NCBI GenBank assembly: GCA_027349615.1
Contig: DAIEML010000077.1
Span: 1-9,573 of the forward strand
Direction of reading: 5' to 3'
DNA from: Ignavibacteriales bacterium
GTDB lineage: Bacteria; Bacteroidota; Ignavibacteria; Ignavibacteriales; Ignavibacteriaceae
Length of the DNA stretch: 9,573 nucleotides
Both the position numbers and the translations under genes were made by a program. Under the pieces are notes generated by a model that made no database searches, was not told the origin of the DNA, and was given only the letters and a program-made list of their open reading frames with translations. Each line of letters starts with the position of its first letter. Within the stretch, counting starts at the first letter, position 1. Below are positions 1 through 6,458 of this stretch, piece after piece.

Positions 1-39
1 AAAACAACTGCCTGGAAAAATGTTTGCTCTACTTTAATC

Positions 40-996
40 TCACTTTTTCTTTAAATAAAAACACGCTTGGTCACCATCTCCGTTTCTATTCAGCTTTTTA
101 GTCTCTTCTTCAAATTCATCAATTTGAGCGGATGTGAAAATAGATTCGCCTGGATTTACGAAGTACGATTTTTTATCCATTAACGGAATGCCTTTTTTAT
201 ATTGTTCGCTTCCCCAAAATTGAATGCTTCGCGAATCATATGCTGTCTTAAATATTTCAAAACCATATTTGTCTGCAAGATAGCTTAAACTTTTTTTAGA
301 GTGATTATAAAAATGCCTCGGAGCTTCCAACGCAAACCAATTTTCTTTGTAATTCCTCCAGGCAAAAGAAGAACAAACCGGAATTCTAATTAACAAAAAC
401 TTTCCGCTTCCAAGCATCGATGACAATTTCTTAAACACCGCATGCTGATCTTCCAAATGTTCCAATGAATGATGCATCATTATCAAATCGTATTTACCAT
501 CAATCTTGGAAAGATTTTTTTTATAAATCTTAACTCCATTTTTGTAGAAAATATTTTTCTCGATGAAAGCATCAATGCCGGTAAGATTTGTAAATCCTGT
601 ATTTCCCATTCTAAACAAAAGTTTTCCGGTTCCGCAGCCGACATCCAAAATCTTGCTATTCAAATTAACACCAACTGCTTTTAACCAGCCTACGTAAGTT
701 GGTTCACCGTATTTTTTAAATAATATTTTTCCGATGAAACTGTTTAATCCAAAAGCATATCGATCGCGGAAAATGTTCAACTTCTCTTTCAAAAATTTTT
801 CTTTATTAATTTGAAAAGAGAAATAATCATTTGGATAGTACTTCGATAGATTTTCCGGCGGATTGGTAATTTGAAGACATTCGCAGTTAGAACATTGGCA
901 ATAAACAAATTCATCTCTTGTCCCAAATTGCATTTCACGAACTGTGTAAAATTTATTCCCTTCTTTATTGCCGCATATTCTGCAAGTAAATTCCAT
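40..996 (-). CDS. Class I SAM-dependent methyltransferase with N-terminal zinc-ribbon-like motif
   Basis: Predicted S-adenosylmethionine-dependent methyltransferase of the Methyltransf_23 type, 318 residues from the ATG at 996. Two Cys pairs near the N terminus (C5-RI-C8 and C35-SN-C38) look like a small zinc ribbon, common in methyltransferases of glycan or lipid loci. The Rossmann SAM site follows: motif I ILDVGCGTG (116-124), the acidic ribose-binding residue in GID (D142), and DLIMMHHSLEH (170-180), where post-motif II is expected. A C-terminal LEAPRHFYNHS segment (223-233) is typical of this subgroup. The frame stays open to a GTG at 1020. I prefer the ATG because it forms a TGATG overlap with the rarA stop, has purine-rich GGAAAAAG five bases upstream, and puts the CxxC at the extreme N terminus, as in relatives. 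It is the last gene in the run, and no glycan gene lies beside it in the window, so the substrate is unknown. The fold is secure; the substrate is not. Confidence 0.88.
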   Translation of the reverse strand: MEFTCRICGNKEGNKFYTVREMQFGTRDEFVYCQCSNCECLQITNPPENLSKYYPNDYFSFQINKEKFLKEKLNIFRDRYAFGLNSFIGKILFKKYGEPTYVGWLKAVGVNLNSKILDVGCGTGKLLFRMGNTGFTNLTGIDAFIEKNIFYKNGVKIYKKNLSKIDGKYDLIMMHHSLEHLEDQHAVFKKLSSMLGSGKFLLIRIPVCSSFAWRNYKENWFALEAPRHFYNHSKKSLSYLADKYGFEIFKTAYDSRSIQFWGSEQYKKGIPLMDKKSYFVNPGESIFTSAQIDEFEEETKKLNRNGDGDQACFYLKKK

Positions 997-1010
997 CAAT
1001 ACTTTTTCCG
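994..1010 (-). promoter_or_regulatory. TGATG stop-start overlap and likely ribosome binding site of the methyltransferase gene
   Basis: On the minus strand the rarA stop TGA (998-996) shares its A with an ATG (996-994). Purine-rich GGAAAAAG (1009-1002) lies five bases upstream of that ATG, inside the rarA coding end. This arrangement suggests translational coupling and decides the start over the GTG at 1020. It is read from the sequence; coupling itself is inferred. Confidence 0.55.
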
Positions 1011-2297
1011 GTTCTTCCACAATGATTTCAGCCGTTCCTTCAAATTCTTTTCTTGTCCGTTCTCAGTTGGGAAATAATATTGTGCATTCTTCAATTCATC
1101 AGGCAAATAATTTTCTAAAATAAAATGATCATCGAAATCATGCGGATACTTATATTCTTTTCCGTAGCCGATAGACTTCATCAATTTAGTTGGTGCATTT
1201 CTTAAATGAATTGGAACAGGGAACAATGATTTGCTTCTTACATCAGAAAGCGCGTTCTCAATTCCTAAATATGCAGCATTACTCTTTGGTGACGATGCAA
1301 GATAAGTTGTGCATTGAGCTAAAATTATTCTTGCTTCAGGCATCCCAATTTTGTCCACAGCACTGAATGCTGCTTCAGCTAAAACTAATCCATTCGGCGA
1401 AGCGTTTCCAATATCTTCTGAGGCAAGCACAACTAATCTTCGCGCGATGAACAAAGGATCTTCTCCGCCTTCAAGCATTCTTGCAAGCCAATAAAGCGCG
1501 GCATCCGGATCGCTGCCGCGAACACTTTTTATAAACGCCGAAATTACATTGTAATGTTCTTCACCGGCTTTATCATAAATTATATTTTTCTTTTGAACAA
1601 TATTTTCAAGAACTTCTTTTGTTATTTTGATTTGACCGGAATTTAATTCTTGAATAACTGCAGCTTCAAAAATACTAAGCATAACTCTTGCATCTCCGCC
1701 GGAAAGATAAATCAAAAAGTCGATATCAATCGATTCAATTTTTAGCGAAGATAAAAATTCATCTTTCTTAATTGCCGATTCAAGAATAAAAATTAAATCC
1801 TCTTTCGACAAATCTTCGAGAATAAAAACTCTTGCCCGCGAACGCAAAGCCGGAATAACTTCGAACGAAGGATTTTCAGTTGTAGCTCCGATTAAAATAA
1901 TCAATCCGGCTTCAACAGAATGAAGCAGAGCATCTTGCTGCGCTTTGTTGAACCGATGGATTTCATCAATGAAAAGAATTGTTCTTTTATTTAACTTTTC
2001 ATTTTGAGAACCAATTTCAATAATTTCTCTAATGTCTTTCACGCCGGATGAAACAGCATTTATTTGATGAAAATCTGAATTGGTATGCTCGGCAATAATT
2101 TTTGCAATTGTAGTCTTGCCGGTTCCCGGAGGTCCCCATAAAATGAAAGAGCTGAGCGTATCATTCTCAATCATTAGTCTAATTGATTTTCCATCTCCAA
2201 GCAAAGATTTTTGTCCGCTGAATTCACTTAGTGTTTTTGGTCGTACTCTTTCCGCTAATGGAATTTGAGGAATATTTATTTTTTGCATAGCCGCCAT
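996..2297 (-). CDS. rarA: Replication-associated recombination protein A (RarA/MgsA AAA+ ATPase)
   Basis: AAA+ ATPase of the RarA/MgsA/WRNIP1 family, a clamp-loader-like protein that acts at stalled replication forks in the cytoplasm. The 433-residue length fits the family. Visible motifs are Walker A GPPGTGKT (55-62), Walker B ILFIDEIHRF (107-116), a sensor 1 region IGATTENPSF (136-145), the arginine-finger segment LRSRARVF (151-158) and sensor 2 GGDAR (200-204). The family's C-terminal tetramerisation region begins around YDKAGEEHYN (241-250) and continues through LEGGEDPLFIARRL (275-288), a RarA signature. The start at 2297 has a second in-frame ATG three codons later (2288), and the sequence does not strongly separate the two. 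A 66-base gap with a possible promoter separates it from ftsB. Its stop overlaps the methyltransferase start. No motif is missing, so an active ATPase is expected. Confidence 0.97.
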   Translation of the reverse strand: MAAMQKINIPQIPLAERVRPKTLSEFSGQKSLLGDGKSIRLMIENDTLSSFILWGPPGTGKTTIAKIIAEHTNSDFHQINAVSSGVKDIREIIEIGSQNEKLNKRTILFIDEIHRFNKAQQDALLHSVEAGLIILIGATTENPSFEVIPALRSRARVFILEDLSKEDLIFILESAIKKDEFLSSLKIESIDIDFLIYLSGGDARVMLSIFEAAVIQELNSGQIKITKEVLENIVQKKNIIYDKAGEEHYNVISAFIKSVRGSDPDAALYWLARMLEGGEDPLFIARRLVVLASEDIGNASPNGLVLAEAAFSAVDKIGMPEARIILAQCTTYLASSPKSNAAYLGIENALSDVRSKSLFPVPIHLRNAPTKLMKSIGYGKEYKYPHDFDDHFILENYLPDELKNAQYYFPTENGQEKNLKERLKSLWKNRKKY

Positions 2298-2321
2298 CTA
2301 ATTGCCTAATCCGAACAAATC

Positions 2322-2351
2322 ATATTACCAAATTTTCAAAAACAAAATCAA
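2322..2351 (-). promoter_or_regulatory. Possible sigma-70-like promoter for rarA
   Basis: In the 66-base ftsB-rarA gap the minus strand reads TTGATT (2351-2346), an 18-base spacer and TAATAT (2327-2322), close to the TTGACA/TATAAT consensus. Transcription would start near 2315, giving a short leader before the ATG at 2297. The region is very AT-rich, so a chance match is quite possible. If the organism is a Bacteroidota relative its promoter consensus may differ; no exact TAnnTTTG element is present. Confidence 0.3.
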
Positions 2352-2363
2352 CTTATAGATTTT

Positions 2364-2657
2364 TTACTTTTCAATAATCCGAATTGTCTTTTCTCCTTTT
2401 CTGATCATGCCGTATTTTTCTCTCGCAACTTTTTCTATCTTTGCCGGAACTTTCTTTTGAAGAGAATCAATTTCTGCTTGAAGCTGCTTATTGTCTTTAT
2501 CAACATCCGAGATTTGTTCGTTTAAAGATTTTATTTGGCCTCTTAATTTTAAATATTTCAATATCCCAGAATCATTGAAAAAAATATAGAGCACACCGGC
2601 TAAAAAAAATATCGCAAAGATGAAATATTTTAATCGTCCGTTCTTAAAGAAATTCAT
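2364..2657 (-). CDS. ftsB: FtsB/DivIC-family septum formation initiator
   Basis: Small bitopic divisome protein of 97 residues. A short basic N terminus is followed by one transmembrane helix (about 11-28, YFIFAIFFLAGVLYIFF), then a polar, Lys/Gln/Glu/Leu-rich coiled coil (about 34-69). The conserved C-terminal patch IEKVAREKYGMIRKGE (74-89) marks the DivIC/FtsB family. Family members bind FtsL and FtsQ/DivIB at the septum and help activate septal peptidoglycan synthesis; here the coiled coil would lie outside the cytoplasmic membrane. The start ATG (2657-2655) overlaps the ddl stop as ATGA, so translation is probably coupled to ddl. Length and architecture match the family. FtsB and DivIC are hard to tell apart by sequence alone, so the symbol is a family label. 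Confidence 0.88.
   Translation of the reverse strand: MNFFKNGRLKYFIFAIFFLAGVLYIFFNDSGILKYLKLRGQIKSLNEQISDVDKDNKQLQAEIDSLQKKVPAKIEKVAREKYGMIRKGEKTIRIIEK
2654..2657 (-). promoter_or_regulatory. ATGA overlap coupling ddl and ftsB
   Basis: The ddl stop TGA (2656-2654) lies inside the ftsB start ATG (2657-2655), giving ATGA on the minus strand. Only a weak purine stretch precedes the ATG, so re-initiation by ribosomes finishing ddl is the likely route to ftsB translation. The overlap is seen; coupling is inferred. Confidence 0.6.
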
Positions 2658-3658
2658 TTTAAACTTAGCTTAATAATTCTATCAATTAATTCTTCAAAAG
2701 AAATCCCGACAGCCTTTGCCATCTTAGGAACAAGACTAGTTGACGTCATTCCGGGCAAAGTATTTACTTCCAGACAATAAGTTTTAAAATCATTGCTTAG
2801 CCGGAAATCCATTCTCGCATAAACGCTGCAGCCAAGAGCTTTGAATGCTTTTAGTGCTTGAGATTGAAGTTCAAGCTGAACCCACTCCGGTATGTTTGCA
2901 GGAACTTCATACTCGCTCATGCCTGAAGTGTATTTACATTCATAGTCATAAATTCCGTGCTTTGGTTTTATTTCAAGAACCGGTAAAGGTTTATCTTCCA
3001 GAACTCCAACTGTAACTTCATGTCCGGAGATATATTCTTCAATTAAAACTTTTTCAGCATAATGAAACGCAAGCTTGAGTGCATTAGTAATATCAGCTTC
3101 ATTCTTGCATATTGTAAGCCCAACAGTTGAACCTTGATCATTCGGTTTAATTACACAAGGATAAGCGAAGTTGTCTTTAATTCTCTTTTTTAAATCAGCT
3201 TCCGAATCTTTTCTTTCAGCAACAATCCAATCCGGAGTATCAATTTCATAATGACGGAATAAAATTTTTGACATCAATTTATCCATGGCCATTGAACTCG
3301 AAATAACATTTGAACCAGTATATTTTATTCCTCTCAGTTCGAGAAGAGATTGAATAGTTCCGTCTTCTCCCCATTTGCCGTGGAGCGCTAAGAATGCCAA
3401 ATCAACTTCATCAAATATTTTTGAGTTGACCGCATCAACATAATTTCTGTTTGATAATTCCGCGAAATCTTCTTTCTTAAAAAAATCTTCTTCCTTATGC
3501 GGCTGATGTTTTCCGTAAGCCGGATCAACTAAAATTGTTTTATAACCTAAAGTAGTCAGAGCTTTATAGATTGAGCCCGCAGAAGATTTTGAAACTTCTC
3601 TCTCCGGTGAGGTTCCGCCAAGCAATAAAGCAATGACAGGTTTCTTCTTGTTCGTCAT
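2654..3658 (-). CDS. ddl: D-alanine--D-alanine ligase
   Basis: ATP-grasp ligase joining two D-alanines for the peptidoglycan pentapeptide; cytoplasmic, 334 residues, slightly longer than E. coli DdlB. Motifs in order: GGTSPEREVS (14-23), with E19 matching the catalytic Glu of DdlB; LHGKWGEDGTIQ (92-103); YTGS (113-116); the ATP-binding loop KPNDQGSTVG (171-180); the omega-loop YDYECKY (237-243), whose tyrosine points to D-Ala-D-Ala rather than D-Ala-D-Lac specificity; ARMDF (281-285); and the Mg-binding EVNTLPGMT (297-305). All key residues appear intact. The ATG at 3658 is preceded by AGAAAG, a modest Shine-Dalgarno. It follows the aldolase by 75 bases and overlaps ftsB by four, linking wall precursor synthesis with division. 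The Phe/His substitutions seen in vancomycin-resistance ligases are absent. Confidence 0.97.
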   Translation of the reverse strand: MTNKKKPVIALLLGGTSPEREVSKSSAGSIYKALTTLGYKTILVDPAYGKHQPHKEEDFFKKEDFAELSNRNYVDAVNSKIFDEVDLAFLALHGKWGEDGTIQSLLELRGIKYTGSNVISSSMAMDKLMSKILFRHYEIDTPDWIVAERKDSEADLKKRIKDNFAYPCVIKPNDQGSTVGLTICKNEADITNALKLAFHYAEKVLIEEYISGHEVTVGVLEDKPLPVLEIKPKHGIYDYECKYTSGMSEYEVPANIPEWVQLELQSQALKAFKALGCSVYARMDFRLSNDFKTYCLEVNTLPGMTSTSLVPKMAKAVGISFEELIDRIIKLSLK

Positions 3659-3733
3659 TAAATAATTCTTTCTGTAAAGTATTCTTTAAAAATTAATTGG
3701 ATACGTTTTGAAATTTAGTTAAACGAATATCAT

Positions 3734-4390
3734 CTAAAAAACATTTCTTTCATCAACATCAAGGCCGTAGCTTTGCTTTGAAATTTTTACTAACTCTTTT
3801 ACTTTTTCCACCGGCAGTACATTTGCACCGCCAAGTAATTTTGTCATCAATAAAATTTGGGCTGAATGTTCAAGTTTTTCCATCTTGTTGTAAGCATCCT
3901 TCAAAGTTTTGCCCAAAGTAACCGCGCCATGATTTTGAAGAAGGAATCCCCATGCATAATCAATATAAGGTTCCATACTTAAAGGCAGTTCATCAGTTGA
4001 TGGCGTAGCGTATTTGCAAAGTGGAACTTTTCCTAAAGTTAAAATTACTTCTGGAAAATAATTTCCGGTAAGCCCTTCGCCAAGCGATGCAAATGCCGTT
4101 GCAAATACCGGATGGCAATGCACTACAGCATTTACGTCAGGCCGTTTTGAATAAGCATAAAGATGAATTTTATATTCAGTAGAAATTTTTCCGCGGCCGC
4201 TTAAAATATTTCCGGCAGCATCAATTTCTATGATATCATCTTCAGTAACATCGCCTTTGCGTACCGCAGAGCGAGTAATTAAAAATGTATTTTGAGGAGT
4301 TGCTATTGAAATGTTTCCGTCATAAGCAGAGACGAAACCTTTTTCATAAACTCTATGGCAAATTTCTACTAATTCTTTTTTGCCAGACAT
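3734..4390 (-). CDS. Class II aldolase/adducin family protein (FucA-like)
   Basis: Zinc-dependent aldolase/epimerase-fold enzyme of 218 residues, close to the length of E. coli L-fuculose-1-phosphate aldolase (FucA). The zinc ligands align with FucA offset by one: H91 and H93 in VVHCHP, and H154 in LLQNHGAV. E72 in STEYKIHLYAY matches the FucA catalytic Glu73. The phosphate-binding GNIS (25-28) is present, and S70-T71 sit where FucA has two phosphate-contacting serines. A phosphorylated ketose substrate cleaved to dihydroxyacetone phosphate and an aldehyde is therefore likely. The same fold includes ribulose-5-phosphate 4-epimerase, methylthioribulose-1-phosphate dehydratase and 5-deoxyribulose-1-phosphate aldolase, and the sequence does not decide between them. 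The gene starts inside the 3' end of the upstream oxidoreductase gene (22-base overlap), so the two are probably co-translated. No kinase or isomerase lies nearby. Confidence 0.9.
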   Translation of the reverse strand: MSGKKELVEICHRVYEKGFVSAYDGNISIATPQNTFLITRSAVRKGDVTEDDIIEIDAAGNILSGRGKISTEYKIHLYAYSKRPDVNAVVHCHPVFATAFASLGEGLTGNYFPEVILTLGKVPLCKYATPSTDELPLSMEPYIDYAWGFLLQNHGAVTLGKTLKDAYNKMEKLEHSAQILLMTKLLGGANVLPVEKVKELVKISKQSYGLDVDERNVF

Positions 4391-5373
4391 TTATCTTCTA
4401 ACTCTTCCATTAATTTCATATTTATATAACCATCATTACCAGTAACATGTGGCGTTTCATTTTCTATAAAAGATTTTTGGACTGATCTTAATGATTGAAG
4501 AAATTTATTTCCTCTTTTTCTAAATGCTTTTTTAGCTTCGCCGTCAAGAAGAATTGTCAACTTTGAAGGAACATTCTTCACTCCAATAAGATTGTCAATA
4601 CTCAAAGCTCCTTTATGTCCAAGTATTTCAATCCTGTTGAATGCTTTTTTATTATTAAATGAAACATTAAAATAGCCGTAACCGCTTTTTTCAAATTTCA
4701 CAATTCCAGCAGAAAAATCATCGACTTCACTTTTATAAATTATATCATCAATAACTCCGTCAATTGAAGAAATTTCTCCGCCAAAAAATCTGAGAAGATC
4801 AATCATGTGCGTGCCAATATCTCGTAAAGCACCGCCGCCGCTCAATTCTTTTTTGAATCTAAAATTATTTCCCGGGGGGAAATCAGTATTATAATTAACA
4901 CTGATCGAAACCAATTTTCCAAGAAGTTGTCTTTCCAAAAATTCTTTTGCTTTAAGAATTAATGGATGGAAACGATATGTATAATTTACGGCAAATTGTA
5001 CGTCCGATTCTTTACAAACTTTCACCATTTCTTCTGCTTGAATTGATGTAATTGAAATTGGCTTGTCGCAAAGAATATGTTTCCCGGCCCTTGCAGTTTT
5101 TAAAACTTGTTCGTAATGATTTATGTTTGCACTTCCGATGTAGACAGCTTCAATATCCGATTTCAGGAATTCATCCAAATCAGAGAAATAATTTGGAATG
5201 CCAAATTTTTCTGAAATGAATTTGGCGCGTTTTGCATCGCTGCTAAATACAGACTCAATTGAGCTTCTTCTTAATAGCTTTATTGTAGGAATGAATGAAT
5301 TTTCTGTAAATCTTCCGCAGCCAATGACCCCCCATTTTAATTTTTTTAAAGTTGGTTTCTTTAATTTTTTCAT
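4369..5373 (-). CDS. Gfo/Idh/MocA family NAD(P)-dependent oxidoreductase
   Basis: Cytoplasmic oxidoreductase of 334 residues. An N-terminal Rossmann domain begins at WGVIGCGRF (14-22), carrying the dinucleotide-binding glycines. DKPIS (103-107) is the family's E/DKP motif, with the likely catalytic Lys at K104. The C-terminal domain carries GGGALRDIGTHMIDLLRFFGG (179-199), in which D185 and H189 fit the conserved D-x-x-x-H of the active site. Relatives oxidise or reduce hydroxyl groups of sugars, inositols or UDP-sugars with NAD(P). The substrate cannot be read from sequence. It begins 15 bases after metF and ends inside the aldolase gene, so all three are probably on one message, and a joint role with the aldolase in sugar or sugar-phosphate handling is inferred. 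The N terminus before the Rossmann fold is short and Lys-rich, with no signal peptide. The start at 5373 has only a weak ribosome binding site. Confidence 0.92.
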   Translation of the reverse strand: MKKLKKPTLKKLKWGVIGCGRFTENSFIPTIKLLRRSSIESVFSSDAKRAKFISEKFGIPNYFSDLDEFLKSDIEAVYIGSANINHYEQVLKTARAGKHILCDKPISITSIQAEEMVKVCKESDVQFAVNYTYRFHPLILKAKEFLERQLLGKLVSISVNYNTDFPPGNNFRFKKELSGGGALRDIGTHMIDLLRFFGGEISSIDGVIDDIIYKSEVDDFSAGIVKFEKSGYGYFNVSFNNKKAFNRIEILGHKGALSIDNLIGVKNVPSKLTILLDGEAKKAFRKRGNKFLQSLRSVQKSFIENETPHVTGNDGYINMKLMEELEDKCLAKKN

Positions 5374-5388
5374 AATTCAGTTTTTAAA

Positions 5389-6357
5389 TCAGCCAATTAC
5401 TTTCTTTTGTTTTAATCTATCCATCAACTTAATTACCGGAAGAGAATTTTGCATAATATAGAAATGAACACTCTTCACATTTTTATTTAATAATTCTTCA
5501 ACTTGATTTGCCGCCCACTCAATACCAATATCAAGCACTTGTTCTGGTCTTGCAGAATAAACTTCATCAACTAATTCCTGTGGAAGATTAATATAAAAAT
5601 TTTTAGGAATACTAATTAAATGAGATTTGTTCGTTAATATTTTCAATCCCGGAATGATTGGAGCATCTATTCCTTCTTGGTGACAAAGTTCCAAATACTT
5701 AAAAAATACTTTGTTGTCAAAAAACATTTGAGTAACAACATAATCTGCGCCAGCATCAACTTTAGATTTTACAAATTTAATATCTGTTTTTAAATTAGGA
5801 GCTTCAAAATGTTTTTCAGGATATCCGCTAACGCCAATGCAAAAATCTGAAGGCCTTGCATCAAGAAGATTTTCCTCAAGATATTTTCCGCGGTTCATTC
5901 CCATAATTTGATTTACCAAATCGACCGCATGTTTATTTGCACTTTTGCCTTCAGGAATTGGTTTTTGAAATCCAGTATCATCACCGCGAATTGCGAGAAC
6001 GTTTTCAATTCCCAAATAACTTAATTCAATTAAAAAATCTTCTGTTTCTTCGCGTGTAAATCCTTGTGTTAAAATATGCGGCACTGCATCAATGTTATAT
6101 TTATTTTGAATCAGCGCGCAAATGCCAAGAGTTCCAGGCCTTTTCCGTTTAATTTTTTTTTGTATCCCTTTTGTTGTTTCTTCATAAACAACTTCAGCAG
6201 AGTGACTGGTAATATCGATAAACGGCGGTCTGTATTTAACAATATCTTCTATAACTGCAAGAAGGCTTTTAATATCGCCGCCTCTTTTGGGAGGAATAAG
6301 TTCAAAACTAATTAAAGGTTCTTTTGCATTTCTTAAATGTTCTATTACTTTTGCCAT
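5389..6357 (-). CDS. metF: Methylenetetrahydrofolate reductase
   Basis: Flavin-dependent reductase converting 5,10-methylene-THF to 5-methyl-THF for methionine synthesis; cytoplasmic, 322 residues against about 296 in E. coli. It has only the catalytic TIM-barrel domain and no eukaryotic-type regulatory extension. Motifs: SFELIPPK (17-24), with E19 matching the catalytic Glu28 of E. coli; LAIRGDD (121-127), with D126 matching Asp120; GYPEKH (178-183); TQMFFD (209-214), with Q210 matching Gln183; and PGLKIL (236-241). The active site looks complete. The ATG at 6357 has a good AGGA site nine bases upstream (6370-6367). A 101-base gap separates it from the acylase gene. A run of nine A (minus strand, 6161-6153) lies in the codons for Q66-K67-K68-I69 and could favour slippage. 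Confidence 0.97.
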   Translation of the reverse strand: MAKVIEHLRNAKEPLISFELIPPKRGGDIKSLLAVIEDIVKYRPPFIDITSHSAEVVYEETTKGIQKKIKRKRPGTLGICALIQNKYNIDAVPHILTQGFTREETEDFLIELSYLGIENVLAIRGDDTGFQKPIPEGKSANKHAVDLVNQIMGMNRGKYLEENLLDARPSDFCIGVSGYPEKHFEAPNLKTDIKFVKSKVDAGADYVVTQMFFDNKVFFKYLELCHQEGIDAPIIPGLKILTNKSHLISIPKNFYINLPQELVDEVYSARPEQVLDIGIEWAANQVEELLNKNVKSVHFYIMQNSLPVIKLMDRLKQKKVIG

Positions 6358-6458
6358 TAAGTTTTTTCCTACAGGATACTCTTCGAAATTTTGATTTGTA
6401 AATTTAACATAATCGAAATTAAACTACATGTTTTTTAATAAATACAATGAAGAAATTT
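6358..6458 (-). promoter_or_regulatory. metF leader with an 8-base direct repeat
   Basis: This 101-base gap is the longest in the window. It holds two copies of AATTTCGA on the minus strand (6420-6413 and 6390-6383), exactly 30 bases apart, near three helical turns. It also has an AT-rich imperfect inverted repeat, GTAGTTTAA pairing with TTAAATTTAC (one G-T pair and one bulge), and the AGGA site of metF at 6370-6367. A TTGTAT/TTTAAT pair with an 18-base spacer could be a promoter, but this is weak. No SAM riboswitch consensus is recognisable. The repeat is seen; an operator role is only a guess. Confidence 0.3.

Noticed and set aside
469..684. Plus-strand open frame opposite the methyltransferase gene
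   Set aside because: It lies wholly antisense to a well-supported gene, has no recognisable domain and reads as low-complexity Ile/Asn/Phe-rich sequence. The plus-strand frames at 871-1077, 2080-2268, 5198-5461, 6076-6315 and 8235-8444 are rejected for the same reason.
2654..3658. Vancomycin-resistance-type D-Ala-D-Lac ligase
   Set aside because: The omega-loop keeps the tyrosine motif YDYECKY typical of D-Ala-D-Ala ligases, and no vanH or vanX gene is nearby.
3659..3733. Promoter for ddl in the 75-base gap after the aldolase gene
   Set aside because: Only AT-rich sequence with no well-spaced -35/-10 pair and no terminator-like hairpin was seen. Read-through from the aldolase gene is as likely.
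6358..6458. SAM or cobalamin riboswitch upstream of metF
   Set aside because: The gap is short and AT-rich, and no conserved core of either riboswitch class can be recognised. The only inverted repeat is imperfect and AT-based.
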